NCBI GenBank assembly: GCA_002401955.1
Contig: NVUQ01000013.1
Span: forward strand, 1-64,000
From: Flavobacteriales bacterium
Lineage (GTDB): Bacteria; Bacteroidota; Bacteroidia; Flavobacteriales_E; Vicingaceae
DNA length: 64,000 nucleotides
Direction: 5' to 3'
Position numbers and translations under genes: made by a program
Part shown: positions 8,204-17,446 of the stretch, one piece after another
How positions within the stretch are numbered: position 1 is the first letter of the stretch
Layout: every line of letters starts with the position of its first letter
The notes under the pieces: generated by a model
Seen by the model: only the letters and a program-made list of their open reading frames with translations
Told to the model about the DNA's origin: nothing
Databases searched by the model: none

Positions 8204-9547
8204 TTATTTTTCTTTGATTACAAATGTTTCCATGAATTTTGTTGTAAAATTTCCTTTTCTAAAATTCTCATCTTGCAATAATTGTTGATGAAATGGTATG
8301 GTAGATTTTATTCCTTCAATAATATATTCATCCAACGCTCTTTCCATTTTCTTTATTGCCTCTTCTCTTGTTTGCGCAACAACAATTAATTTAGAAATCA
8401 TTGAATCATAATAAGGAGGTATCACATAATTAGCGTAAACATGTGTATCTATTCTTATTCCATGTCCACCTGGCTCATGGTAAGTTGTTATTTTTCCTGG
8501 ACTTGGTCTAAAATCATTAAAAGGGTCCTCTGCATTTATTCTACATTGTATAGAGTGCCTTTTTGGTTCGTAATTTTTACCTGTCATTTTGTGCCCTGCA
8601 GCCAGTTTAATTTGTTCTTTAATTAAATCGAAATTAATTACTTCTTCAGTAATTGTATGTTCTACCTGAATACGTGTATTCATTTCCATAAAATAGAAGT
8701 TTCTATTTTTATCTACTAAGAACTCTACAGTACCTACTCCTTCATATTTTACTGCTTTTGCAGCTTTAACTGAAGCTTCTCCCATTTTTTTACGCAAGTC
8801 TTTTGTCATAAAAGGCGAAGGTGTTTCTTCAATTAATTTCTGGTGCCTTCTTTGAATAGAGCAATCTCTTTCTGACATGTGGCAAGCGTTACCAAAAGCA
8901 TCTCCTGCAATTTGAATTTCGATATGACGAGGTTCTTCAATGAATTTCTCCATATACATCCCGTCATTACCAAATGCAGCAGCAGATTCTTGTCGTGCAG
9001 AATCCCAGTGTTCTTCCATTTCATCTTCACTCCAAACAACACGCATTCCTTTACCACCACCACCGGCAGTAGCTTTAATCATTACAGGATATACCACTTT
9101 TTTTGCAGTGGCTATTGCATCAGCTAAATCTTTTAACAATCCTTTTGATCCTGGCACAACTGGAACTCCAGCTTTTTCCATGGTCGATTTAGCCGAAGCC
9201 TTATCTCCCATTCCATCAATCATATCTGGTGATGCTCCAATAAATTTTATTCCATTTTCTTCACAGATTTTTGAAAACTTAGCATTTTCTGATAAAAAAC
9301 CGTAACCTGGATGTATTGCATCTGCATTTGTTATTTCTGCAGCAGCAATGATATTTGGAATATTTAAGTATGATTCGGCACTTTTAGGTGGACCAATACA
9401 AACGGCTTCGTCTGCAAACCTTACATGTAAACTATCTGCATCTGCAGTAGAATAAACAGCAACAGTGCTTATTCCCATCTCTTTACAAGTTCTTATTACT
9501 CTTAAAGCAATTTCTCCCCTGTTTGCTATTAATATCTTTTTAAACAT
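8204..9547 (-). CDS. accC: Acetyl-CoA carboxylase, biotin carboxylase subunit
   Basis: AccC carboxylates the biotin on AccB using ATP and bicarbonate, the first half of malonyl-CoA synthesis. The protein shows [30 protein letters not shown], the ATP-grasp glycine loop [27 protein letters not shown], and the catalytic [17 protein letters not shown]. Length is 447 aa, as expected. I start it at the second Met (MFKKIL), the family norm; the frame is open two codons upstream (MTM). It follows accB and fabH in the same direction, giving a fatty-acid initiation operon. Confidence 0.96.
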   Translation of the reverse strand: MFKKILIANRGEIALRVIRTCKEMGISTVAVYSTADADSLHVRFADEAVCIGPPKSAESYLNIPNIIAAAEITNADAIHPGYGFLSENAKFSKICEENGIKFIGASPDMIDGMGDKASAKSTMEKAGVPVVPGSKGLLKDLADAIATAKKVVYPVMIKATAGGGGKGMRVVWSEDEMEEHWDSARQESAAAFGNDGMYMEKFIEEPRHIEIQIAGDAFGNACHMSERDCSIQRRHQKLIEETPSPFMTKDLRKKMGEASVKAAKAVKYEGVGTVEFLVDKNRNFYFMEMNTRIQVEHTITEEVINFDLIKEQIKLAAGHKMTGKNYEPKRHSIQCRINAEDPFNDFRPSPGKITTYHEPGGHGIRIDTHVYANYVIPPYYDSMISKLIVVAQTREEAIKKMERALDEYIIEGIKSTIPFHQQLLQDENFRKGNFTTKFMETFVIKEK

Positions 9548-9633
9548 AGTCATTAAAAAATCTTTTAAATCTTAGATAGCAAATCACAAAAATTAATTTT
9601 CGAGAATTGCCTGTTTATTGAATTTTTGATTTC

Positions 9634-10143
9634 TTATGATGGGTCAACCAAAAATAGAGGCTGATCATATTCTACTGGAGAACCGTCATCTACAAGTATT
9701 TTAACGATTTTACCTGTAATTTCTGATTCTATTTCGTTAAATAATTTCATCGCTTCAATCATACAAACAACGGAATCGTCAGCAACATCATCACCAACAT
9801 TTACAAAGTTGGCTTTATCAGGAGATGGTTTTCTGTAGAATGTTCCAATCATTGGCGATTTAACACTAACGTAGTTAGAGTTATCTGTATCATTACTCGC
9901 TGTAGGTGCTTCTGAAGCTCCTGGAACTGCCTGAACTGCAGCAGCTGCTTGAACTGGAGCTGCAAGCGGTGCAGAAACAACAACTTGCCCTTGTGCTTCA
10001 GCTTGAGCTTCAACTAAAAACTTCCCTTTTTTATGTGGTGGTGTTTTTATTGTGATTTTAAAATCTTTGTTTTCAATTTCAACTTCACTTACACCAGATT
10101 TCGCAACAAATTTTATTAAATCTTGAATTTCTAATGGCTTCAT
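9634..10143 (-). CDS. accB: Biotin carboxyl carrier protein AccB
   Basis: 169 aa. A short N-terminal helical part, an Ala/Pro/Gln-rich flexible linker (about residues 45-80), then the biotinyl domain with the [10 protein letters not shown] motif whose lysine is biotinylated, and a closing [16 protein letters not shown]. It shuttles carboxyl groups from AccC to the carboxyltransferase (accA/accD are not in the window). Placed between fabH and accC. Confidence 0.96.
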   Translation of the reverse strand: MKPLEIQDLIKFVAKSGVSEVEIENKDFKITIKTPPHKKGKFLVEAQAEAQGQVVVSAPLAAPVQAAAAVQAVPGASEAPTASNDTDNSNYVSVKSPMIGTFYRKPSPDKANFVNVGDDVADDSVVCMIEAMKLFNEIESEITGKIVKILVDDGSPVEYDQPLFLVDPS

Positions 10144-10181
10144 AATTATAATTATTTGATTTTATATCTTGTAAATTTTCC

Positions 10182-11177
10182 TTAAGAATTGTAGGCCCAT
10201 TTTAGGTAAATAGAACCCCAAGTAAATCCTCCTCCAAATGCAGCAATAATAATATTATCTCCTTTCTTTAATTGATTTTCCCATTCCCACAAACACAATG
10301 GAATTGTACCAGATGTGGTGTTTCCAAATTTTTGAATATTGAGCATTACTTTATCATCGCTAACGCCCATTCTTTTGGCTGTAGCATCTATTATTCTTTT
10401 GTTAGCCTGATGAGGCACTAACCATGCAACATCATCACTAGACAAATTATTCTTTTCCATTATTTCTGCTGAAACATCTGCCATTTTGGTAACAGCAAAC
10501 TTAAATACCGTTTTACCATCTTGGCGTGCATAATGTTCCTTTGCATCTATTGTTGCATGTGTTGGTGGAAAGGCTGACCCTCCAGCTTTTTGAGCTAAAA
10601 ATTGGGCTCCAGAACCGTCACTTTTCAAGATAGAATCTTGCACTCCTAACCCTTCTTCATTTGGTTCTAATAAAACAGCTCCACAACCATCACCAAAAAT
10701 GATACAAGTTGTTCTATCTTCATAATCAATAATAGAAGACATTTTATCTACTCCAACTACAACTACTTTTTTATGTGATCCAGACTCAATGTATTTCGAT
10801 CCAGTTGTTAATCCATAAATAAATCCTGAACAAGCAGCATTCAAATCAAATCCAAAAGCATTTATTGCTCCAACTTTATCTGTAATAATATTTGCAGTTG
10901 CAGGAAATATATGATCGGCAGTAACTGTACAACAAATTAAAAGGTCAATTTCTTCTGGAGAAATCCCTGCTTTTTTACACAACCCTTTAACTGCTTCGGC
11001 TCCCATAACAGATGAACCTTGGCCTTCTCCTTTAAGTATTCTTCTTTCTTTGATTCCTGTTCTGGTAGTAATCCACTCATCAGTAGTGTCAATCATTGTT
11101 TCTAACTCTTTGTTGTCTAAAACATAGTCAGGAACATATCCATTAACGGCTGTAATCGCGGCTGTAATTTTACTCAT
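10182..11177 (-). CDS. fabH: Beta-ketoacyl-ACP synthase III FabH
   Basis: FabH condenses an acyl-CoA primer with malonyl-ACP to start fatty acid synthesis. The 331-aa protein carries the full triad: Cys in [11 protein letters not shown], His in [11 protein letters not shown] and Asn in [10 protein letters not shown], plus TGIKERRI near the N-terminus and [11 protein letters not shown] at the end. Gene order DUF177-rpmF-fabH-accB-accC is typical of Bacteroidota; there is no plsX between rpmF and fabH, and a hairpin separates them, so fabH-accB-accC is probably its own transcript. Confidence 0.96.
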   Translation of the reverse strand: MSKITAAITAVNGYVPDYVLDNKELETMIDTTDEWITTRTGIKERRILKGEGQGSSVMGAEAVKGLCKKAGISPEEIDLLICCTVTADHIFPATANIITDKVGAINAFGFDLNAACSGFIYGLTTGSKYIESGSHKKVVVVGVDKMSSIIDYEDRTTCIIFGDGCGAVLLEPNEEGLGVQDSILKSDGSGAQFLAQKAGGSAFPPTHATIDAKEHYARQDGKTVFKFAVTKMADVSAEIMEKNNLSSDDVAWLVPHQANKRIIDATAKRMGVSDDKVMLNIQKFGNTTSGTIPLCLWEWENQLKKGDNIIIAAFGGGFTWGSIYLKWAYNS

Positions 11178-11243
11178 AAATGTTTATTAGCAATATGAAC
11201 GAACGAAAGTAAAAAATATATCGAAGCAATAAGCATATAAAAC

Positions 11244-11285
11244 AAAAAAACTCATCAATTCTTAATAAGAATCAATAAGTTTTTA
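11244..11285 (-). terminator. Imperfect hairpin between rpmF and fabH
   Basis: On the minus strand AAAAACTTATTGATTCTT pairs imperfectly with AAGAATTGATGAGTTTTTTT, followed by more T. Three mismatches in 18. A plausible terminator or attenuator after rpmF. Confidence 0.55.
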
Positions 11286-11309
11286 AGCTTTTTTACCTAT
11301 AAATTGATT

Positions 11310-11495
11310 TTATAGCGCTATTTCTTTCTCTACAGCTTGTTTACCTCTGTAAAATCCACACTCACCACAAACTCTGTGATATAATGTTGGAGCACCACAG
11401 TTTGAACAGCTTGATAATGTTGGCGCCACAGCTTTATAATGCGTTCTTCTTTTGTCTCTTCTTTGATTTGAGGTTCTTCGTTTAGGATGTGCCAT
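11310..11495 (-). CDS. rpmF: 50S ribosomal protein L32
   Basis: 61 aa, MAHPKRRTSNQRRDKRRTHY followed by a four-cysteine zinc ribbon (CSNCGA...CGECGFYRG) characteristic of zinc-binding L32. It starts two bases after the DUF177 stop, so the two are translated from one message, as in most bacteria. Confidence 0.97.
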   Translation of the reverse strand: MAHPKRRTSNQRRDKRRTHYKAVAPTLSSCSNCGAPTLYHRVCGECGFYRGKQAVEKEIAL

Positions 11496-11497
11496 TT

Positions 11498-12019
11498 TTA
11501 TTTATTTTTATTCAAATTAATATCTTTCAATCCCGACCATCTCGGATCGTTTACTATTTCTGTTTTTTGCTCTATCTTTTCTAGTTCATCAATCACTTTT
11601 TGATTGCACAAACCTTCAAAATGAACTCTTTTTTGAGGAAGATTTACGTTTATAAATTCGTAAATATATTCGGCTACATTCAATTCATATTCATGTATCG
11701 GAAGAATCAAAATCTCGTCAGATTGGTCATAATCTTCATTACCAAACTTCACAATCAGTTTTTCTTCTCCTTCAACATCAACATCAACTTCATCTAAACA
11801 TCTATCGCAAGGAACAGAAATTGTTCCTGTAAAAATAAATGTTAACACCAACATTGTTGATTGTTTTTTAAATTCTAACTCAACATTAATAGCTGATTTA
11901 TCAAACTCAAAACAATCAAATCCTGCAAAGAACTCATTATCCACAGTAAATTCATAAAAATGAATTCCCTGCTTTAATCCTTCAAACTTAATATTATATT
12001 CACTCAAATCTTTCAACAT
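11498..12019 (-). CDS. DUF177 (YceD-like) protein, 23S rRNA accumulation family
   Basis: 173 aa with the family signature CDRCLDEVDVDVEGEEKLIV near the centre and a late CNQKVIDEL. YceD/DUF177 proteins are encoded next to rpmF almost everywhere and are implicated in 23S rRNA or large-subunit maturation. Coupled to rpmF by a two-base gap. Its start region faces the OmpA gene across a short divergent spacer. Confidence 0.9.
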   Translation of the reverse strand: MLKDLSEYNIKFEGLKQGIHFYEFTVDNEFFAGFDCFEFDKSAINVELEFKKQSTMLVLTFIFTGTISVPCDRCLDEVDVDVEGEEKLIVKFGNEDYDQSDEILILPIHEYELNVAEYIYEFINVNLPQKRVHFEGLCNQKVIDELEKIEQKTEIVNDPRWSGLKDINLNKNK

Positions 12020-12197
12020 GGCAACTATTCTTAAATTTGAAAGTCTGCAAAGGTATGAATTTATTCAATACTGCAAAAAAAGACATTCTTTTTTTAATTT
12101 AATAATGGTTTTTAATAATGGCTTGTTTATAAAAAAGCGAAACGCCCTATTAACACTGATGTATTTAAGGATATTATTGTCTATTAAAACAGATCAG

Positions 12198-13202
12198 ATG
12201 AGATTAACAAAACAACACATTATCTATATTCTAATTGTAGGAACACTTTTTTCGTGCGTTCCAGCAAAAAAATACGAAGAATTAAAATCTAGACAAGATG
12301 CTTGTAGGGATGAAATTTCTGCATTAAAAACTCTTAATCAAAATTTAGAAGAAGAAAATAATGAGTTGAAATCTTCAATAGAGCTCAATAAAAAAGAGTT
12401 AGAACAACTTAAAAATGATGTTGCTAAAGATAAAGCTGATTATGATGCGATGAAAAAATCTTACAGCACTTTAAAAGAAACTTATCGCTTGTTATCTGAG
12501 CGACAAAGCGCACAATCTTCTAATGGAAAAACGGCAACTGATAAACTAATGAAACAGTTACAGGCAACACAATTAGATTTGCAAGCCCAAGAAGATGCTT
12601 TACGAACTTTAGAAACATCTTTACTAAATAAAGAAGCTGCTCTTAAAAAATTATCTACCGATTTAGAGGCTCGTGAAAAACGGGTTAACGAGTTAGAAGC
12701 CATTATTAATAAAAAAGATGCTGCATTAGCTAATCTTAAAAAGAAAGTAAAAGAAGCTTTGCTTGGTTTTGAAAACAATGGTTTAACTATTGAGCAAAAA
12801 AATGGAAAGGTCTATGTTTCTTTAGATGAAAGTTTATTGTTTGCTTCTGGTAAATACGATGTTGGCAGTAAAGGAACCGAAGTGCTTAAAAAATTAGCCA
12901 AAGTTTTAGAAACAAGTTCTGATATTGATATTGTTGTAGAAGGACACACCGATAATGTTCCTTTAAAAGGAAAGGGAGATATCGCTGATAATTGGGATTT
13001 ATCTGTAAAAAGAGCCACTTCGGTAGTTAAGATTATCACCAACAACAGTAATGTTAGTCCTAAAAGATTAACTGCTGCCGGAAGAGGGGAATACTTGCCC
13101 TTAGATTTAACCAACACTACTGAAGGAAGAAAAAAGAACAGAAGAATTGAAGTGATTTTAACTCCTAAATTAGATGAGTTATTTGAGTTGTTGGGGGAAT
13201 AA
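12198..13202 (+). CDS. OmpA-family peptidoglycan-binding lipoprotein
   Basis: From MRLTKQHIIYILIVGTLFSC the protein has a lipoprotein signal with the lipobox LFSC, then about 160 residues of coiled coil rich in E, K, L (positions ~30-200), and a C-terminal OmpA domain with SLLFASGKYDVG, VVEGHTDNVPL and AAGRGEYLPL. The aspartate and arginine of this domain bind diaminopimelate of peptidoglycan. Likely an outer-membrane lipoprotein tethering the envelope to the cell wall. The frame is open 60 codons upstream, overlapping the start of the divergent DUF177 gene; that extension has no signal character and is rejected. Confidence 0.88.
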   Translation: MRLTKQHIIYILIVGTLFSCVPAKKYEELKSRQDACRDEISALKTLNQNLEEENNELKSSIELNKKELEQLKNDVAKDKADYDAMKKSYSTLKETYRLLSERQSAQSSNGKTATDKLMKQLQATQLDLQAQEDALRTLETSLLNKEAALKKLSTDLEAREKRVNELEAIINKKDAALANLKKKVKEALLGFENNGLTIEQKNGKVYVSLDESLLFASGKYDVGSKGTEVLKKLAKVLETSSDIDIVVEGHTDNVPLKGKGDIADNWDLSVKRATSVVKIITNNSNVSPKRLTAAGRGEYLPLDLTNTTEGRKKNRRIEVILTPKLDELFELLGE

Positions 13203-13383
13203 AAACTTAAACAACACTTAACTTTTTCCTAAAAATCTGCCAACTTATTTTAACTCAAAATAAGTGGCATTGAAACGCGACCAACAGGATTGTTAGACTA
13301 TACATTAACCTCCCCAATTGTTGATAGGCTTATCCAATCATCAATTTAATACCCATTAACTTATACCAGTTTAATGTCTAAAC

Positions 13384-14172
13384 ACCCAACATTGGTTTTT
13401 GTATAATGCCGTAATGGTACATATCGTTTTTACGTCATTGCGAGGCACGAAGCAATCTTATTCCTAATAGCAAGATTGTTTTAGCTTGAAATATTTATTC
13501 TGTTTCACCAAGTAATCTCTTGCATCTAGACCCCGGATCAAGTCCGGGGAGGGGTTGAGTTGTGGTGTTGTTAATTAAGTTATGGCGAGTGTTTTGCGAA
13601 AGCAAAAGCGGGAAGCAATCTCATTCAAAATAGCCTTTTTCATTTTTTTCGTTGGTAAAAACAATTGTCCTACACACTATAAAGGGTTTTCGGATGGAGG
13701 CGGCATTCAAAAATTTGGTGTGCAGGCTGAAACGAAACCTTAGTAAGAATGGAAAGTGCTGAACTTGCCTCAGTAATCACCCAACATTGGTTTTTGTATA
13801 ATGCCGTAATGGTACATATCGTTTATACGTCATTGCGAGGCACGAAGCAATCTTATTCCTAATAGCAAGATTGTTTTAGCTTGAAAATATTTATTCTGTT
13901 CCACCAAGTAATCTCTTGCATCTAGACCCCGGATCAAGTCCGGGGAGGGGTTGACTTGTGTTGTTAATTAAGTTGTGGCGAGTGTTTTGCGAAAGCAAAA
14001 GCGGAAAGAAATCTCATTCAAAATAGCCTTTTTCATTTTTTTCATTGGTAAAAACAATTGTTCTCTGAACCTATAAAGGGTTTTCGGATGGTGGCGGCAT
14101 TCAAAAATTTGGTGTGCGGGCTGAAAAGAAACCTTAGTAAGATTGGTAAGTGCTGAGCTTGCCTCAATAATC
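13384..14172 (+). repeat. Two tandem 394/395-bp intergenic repeat units
   Basis: Units 13384-13778 and 13779-14172 are near copies. Each runs: CACCCAACATTGGTTTTTG, TAATGCCGTAATGGTAC, CGTCATTGCGAGGCACGAAG, a CAATCTT..AAGATTG hairpin, the perfect-arm palindrome CCCCGGATCAAGTCCGGGG, GGCGAGTGTTTTGCGAAAGC, CCTTTTTCATTTTTTTC, CTATAAAGGGTTTTCGGATGG, and CTGAACTTGCCTC. Neither has a long conserved reading frame on either strand. No transposase is present. Lies inside the 1.5-kb gap 13203-14725. Confidence 0.88.
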
Positions 14173-14290
14173 ACCCAACAATGTTTTTTGAATAATGCCG
14201 ATAGAGATTCAAAGCCAGAGAATGAGTGTAACGAAATTATCAGGCATTTTGATAACAAATCGGTTAATCCTTAAATGAAAAATAAACGTG
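14173..14290 (+). repeat. Third, partial unit of the interspersed repeat family
   Basis: Begins in phase with the two tandem units (ACCCAACAATG) and then follows the 35665 copy instead: GCCGATAGA, TTCAAAGCCAGAGAATGAG, AACGAAATTATC, ACAAATCGGTTAATCC, TTAAATGAAAAATAAAC. The same leader region then continues to the micro-ORF, as it does at 35.7-36.0 kb. Confidence 0.75.
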
Positions 14291-14453
14291 TATAAATACA
14301 CAATCTAATATTTTATAATACACTTCTCCAGTTAAAACTAAATGTATTTCGTTGTTATTGTAAATTATTTAGTATTATTACAATCTATTTTAAATGGCGT
14401 GCCAAAATTTAAAAAAGTTTTTGGTTTTAAATAGAAGAAGTAATAACTGAGTT

Positions 14454-14528
14454 ATGAAGACAGGTAAAATTTATAACAAGGAGCAACAACGATCCTTAAT
14501 TAATAATTTACCTAATGCAAATGTATAA
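14454..14528 (+). CDS. Conserved leader micro-ORF (24 aa), copy 1
   Basis: ATG to TAA encoding MKTGKIYNKEQQRSL plus nine residues. A related micro-ORF (MKTGEIYTKEKKQTL) lies at 35950, in the same position ahead of another T9SS gene. The first 15 codons align without gaps, with changes that keep a basic, hydrophilic peptide. Possibly a leader peptide controlling the downstream secreted-protein gene; protein expression is not shown, and the similarity could come from duplication of a regulatory DNA segment. Confidence 0.45.
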   Translation: MKTGKIYNKEQQRSLINNLPNANV

Positions 14529-14557
14529 CTCAAAAACATTATAAATACAAGGAGTTG

Positions 14558-14597
14558 AACAACTGTGTTACACACTAGTGTGCTTTAGCCGGTTGTT
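14558..14597. promoter_or_regulatory. Palindrome with CACTAGTG core upstream of the metzincin gene
   Basis: CACACTAGTGTG (14571-14582) is a perfect 12-bp palindrome, enclosed by AACAAC and GTTGTT outer arms. The same CACTAGTG centre occurs in the 32-bp palindrome at 36066, also between an MKTG micro-ORF and a T9SS gene. Operator or RNA hairpin. Confidence 0.45.
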
Positions 14598-14675
14598 GGC
14601 TACAATAGACTTGTAATAACGGAAAATATGAAAAACAGAAGAAACAGAGGCAGCCCAACACTTTCGATTTGCAAC

Positions 14676-14704
14676 TTGCATCAACCAAATAATAACTAAT
14701 TTTG
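14676..14704 (+). promoter_or_regulatory. Candidate Bacteroidota promoter for the metzincin gene
   Basis: TAATTTTG (14697-14704) matches TAnnTTTG, with TTG at 14676-14678 18 bases upstream. The start codon is 21 bases downstream. It would place transcription start after the micro-ORF and palindrome, so the leader would then act from the DNA rather than in the mRNA. Confidence 0.4.
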
Positions 14705-14725
14705 AACTTAAGTTAAATAATTAAC

Positions 14726-17392
14726 ATGAAAAAAATAAATACCCTTTTGCTCTTACTCTTGGTAAGCACACTAACAATGTTTGCACAAGAGAATAAAAAA
14801 GCAGAACAAATATTAAATGAAGCTCCCTTTATCTTTAAAGGAACAGTAATTTCTGAAACACCTTTTAAAGGGGAGCATGATAAAGATTTTTTAATCTCTT
14901 ATGAGATTAATATTGAAACAATCTACAAAGGAAATCAATTAAACTTAGGTAATATTACGTTAATTTCTAAATCTATTTTAGGATGGAATGAATCGGGAGG
15001 TTATATTATTCCTGATGTTGTTAGTGAATATACTACTAAAGAAAAAAATATGTTTAACCTTAGTGTTGGTGTATCAGGTGTATTTGCCTGTAATCAATAC
15101 AATAATAAAACATTAAGCATTCCTACAACAAAAACAGAATTGAAAAATAATATGATAATAGAGCCTATTTGTGCTACTAAATATTGTTTTTTCCGTTACG
15201 GAAGTTCTGCTAAGCACGAAAATAGGGAGTTTTATCCTCATAAATACATAAAAGGATTTAGAAAGTCTTTTGAACAAACAGGAACGATTGATAAAAAAAC
15301 AGGTGTTACTATTTGGAATGAAGAAACAACTGTGTGGGAAAAATTAGATAGCTACCTTAAAAAAATTGGTATAACTCCACAAAAAGAAACTGTAAAAAAA
15401 AAAGATGTAACTTTTTTAGAAAGAAAAAAACAGAATGAAATCCTTTATGCACAACGAGTAAAAAAATCTGAAGAACTACAACAATTTTTAGAAGGACGTT
15501 ATCAAAAAAGTTTGTTAAGCAAAGGCGCCACAAACAATAAAACCAACCATGACATAGAGTTTGAAATATTAAATGAGCAAGTTACGGGGAGTTCACCTCA
15601 ATACTTTGAATTTGATATTATAGTTTCTGGAAGTGGTAGTAGCACTACTTATCTAGATAATTCTGCCTTTGTTATTGAATACAACCCAACTATATTTGGG
15701 ACAAATATTGTACTCAACAATACTGTTACCATAACAAGGGGTACTAATTATAACACTGCAACATATACAGACCCAATGACCATTGTGACAGATGATGCTG
15801 CGAATGCTATCAGGTTTGGGATAGGGACTGCACCTTTTGTTGGTTCATGGAATAGACCTATTCTTCCTTCTTCTCAAGAACAACTTGCACATATTAAAAT
15901 AGAAATACAAAATTGTACGGGATATGCTGATTTACAATTTATTGATGTTGCTAATGTTTCTAATTTTATATTATATACAGTGAGTCCAACTATTGACCCT
16001 ATTGTTGCTCCATTTACGGCATACGATAATGTTACATATCTTCAGCCATTTAATAATTTTGTTCTTTGTCCACCACCTATTATTACTAATATGTTTCCTA
16101 ATCCAATTTCATCAGGAACAGGTTCTGTATTAACCATTCAAGGATTTGGATTTGGTAATACAAGGGGTATAGGACAAGTGTGGATGGCAGATGATAAAGG
16201 TACTAGCACTGTAATTAAACAGTTTGACCATATTGATTATGTTTCTTGGAGTGATACTGAAATAAAATTTATTGTACCTTCAATAGTTGATACTCTATTT
16301 CCTTCAGGACAAGAAAAAGGTGTTGGTTCTGGAGTTGTTGCGGTAAATAGAAATGATGGAATTAATAGTGCTGGTAGTACAGTGGCACTTGATATAATTT
16401 ATGCTAATCGAAATGTTTCTATTGCTAAAAACTCACCATCATATGAAAAAATTCCTGTAAGGGTCGTTGATATCACACCAAATGATTTAGATACAGGAAT
16501 GGTATTTTATTTAGATACAAGCATTACTAATGTTCCGATGAGAAAAGCAGCAATAGAAACAGCTTTGCATGATTGGTCTTGTGCAACCTTAATTAATTGG
16601 AAAATTAAGGGTGATACGACATTAAAACATACTGTTGACGATATTTCTGTAATATATATGGATGATAGCTTTCAGGGGACACCGTTGGCAAGAACATATC
16701 AAGGAAATGGTTCAGTTTGTACTGACGCTAATGGAGATTTGATTGTTTATTTTAAAGATGTTGATATAGGATTGACAAGAGGGTTTAATAATATTACATC
16801 AACAAGTTGGCTTATTGATACGAGTTTAACACAAAATCTTGCAACTGGAGAACAAGATTTTTATGCAGTTGCTCAGCACGAACTCGGTCATGCTCATGGT
16901 TTAAGTCATGTTAATAACAATTCTAATATTATGTACTATGCAAATCCTTCAGGACCTATAAGTGTTGCAAATCGACTTGATTTGTTATCAGCTGGCAGTT
17001 TAGATGCAATAGTCGGGGGAGACTACCTTGTTACTAAAAGTGGTTTAGCTGATACTTGTAACGGAATTTCTGCAATGGTTCCTGCTTCAGTTCAAAACTG
17101 TGTAGCAATAATTGGGTTGGATGAATTATTTAATAGGGATATCGAATTAGTAGCATATCCGAACCCTGTAAATGATATTTTGAATTTGTCATTTAAAATT
17201 GAACGGAATGCTAACATTAAGATTTCCTTATATGATTATATTGGTAAAGAAATAAAAGTCATCAATAAAGGGAAACAATACAAAGGGAAACAAAATGTTG
17301 AAATAAATGTTAAAAATTTAGCGTCAGGTTTCTATTTTTTACGAATTCATATAAACAACCGAATTGAAACGGCTAAGTTAATAGTCAGATAA
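14726..17392 (+). CDS. Secreted metzincin-type metalloprotease, T9SS type A
   Basis: 888 aa with a signal peptide (MKKINTLLLLLLVSTLTMFA). Around residues 450-560 there is an IPT/TIG-like Ig fold (PPIITNMFPNPISSGTGSVL). At about residue 717 is the zinc motif HELGHAHGLSH (HExxHxxGxxH) followed by the Met-turn SNIMYY, so it is a metzincin, closest in appearance to matrixin/M10-M57 proteases. The last ~85 residues form a T9SS type A sorting domain (VAYPNPVNDILNLSF...ASGFYFLRI...KLIVR), so the enzyme is exported across the outer membrane and either released or anchored. Likely an extracellular protease; substrate unknown. Preceded by the MKTG leader and followed by a strong terminator hairpin. Confidence 0.88.
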   Translation: MKKINTLLLLLLVSTLTMFAQENKKAEQILNEAPFIFKGTVISETPFKGEHDKDFLISYEINIETIYKGNQLNLGNITLISKSILGWNESGGYIIPDVVSEYTTKEKNMFNLSVGVSGVFACNQYNNKTLSIPTTKTELKNNMIIEPICATKYCFFRYGSSAKHENREFYPHKYIKGFRKSFEQTGTIDKKTGVTIWNEETTVWEKLDSYLKKIGITPQKETVKKKDVTFLERKKQNEILYAQRVKKSEELQQFLEGRYQKSLLSKGATNNKTNHDIEFEILNEQVTGSSPQYFEFDIIVSGSGSSTTYLDNSAFVIEYNPTIFGTNIVLNNTVTITRGTNYNTATYTDPMTIVTDDAANAIRFGIGTAPFVGSWNRPILPSSQEQLAHIKIEIQNCTGYADLQFIDVANVSNFILYTVSPTIDPIVAPFTAYDNVTYLQPFNNFVLCPPPIITNMFPNPISSGTGSVLTIQGFGFGNTRGIGQVWMADDKGTSTVIKQFDHIDYVSWSDTEIKFIVPSIVDTLFPSGQEKGVGSGVVAVNRNDGINSAGSTVALDIIYANRNVSIAKNSPSYEKIPVRVVDITPNDLDTGMVFYLDTSITNVPMRKAAIETALHDWSCATLINWKIKGDTTLKHTVDDISVIYMDDSFQGTPLARTYQGNGSVCTDANGDLIVYFKDVDIGLTRGFNNITSTSWLIDTSLTQNLATGEQDFYAVAQHELGHAHGLSHVNNNSNIMYYANPSGPISVANRLDLLSAGSLDAIVGGDYLVTKSGLADTCNGISAMVPASVQNCVAIIGLDELFNRDIELVAYPNPVNDILNLSFKIERNANIKISLYDYIGKEIKVINKGKQYKGKQNVEINVKNLASGFYFLRIHINNRIETAKLIVR

Positions 17393-17401
17393 ATAAAAGT
17401 T

Positions 17402-17440
17402 AAACCAAACGCTTTGAAAATTTCAAAGCGTTTGGTTTTT
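17402..17440 (+). terminator. Strong hairpin between the two T9SS genes
   Basis: AAACCAAACGCTTTGAAA pairs fully with TTTCAAAGCGTTTGGTTT around a two-base centre, followed by T residues. It ends 6 to 8 bases before the next ATG (17447), where a ribosome-binding region would normally be. Confidence 0.85.
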
Positions 17441-17446
17441 GCATTT

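Noticed and set aside
8833-9305. Open frames opposite and within accC
   Set aside because: Shadows of a strongly conserved coding sequence; no start context or recognisable domain.
12018-12197. 60-codon N-terminal extension of the OmpA lipoprotein
   Set aside because: It begins inside the start of the divergent DUF177 gene and would bury the lipoprotein signal peptide.
13536-13554. CCCCGGATCAAGTCCGGGG palindrome as a terminator
   Set aside because: No T-run follows on either side and it is an internal part of each 394/395-bp unit.
13968-14258. 96-codon minus-strand frame in the tandem repeat
   Set aside because: Not preserved in the neighbouring repeat unit and resembles no protein.
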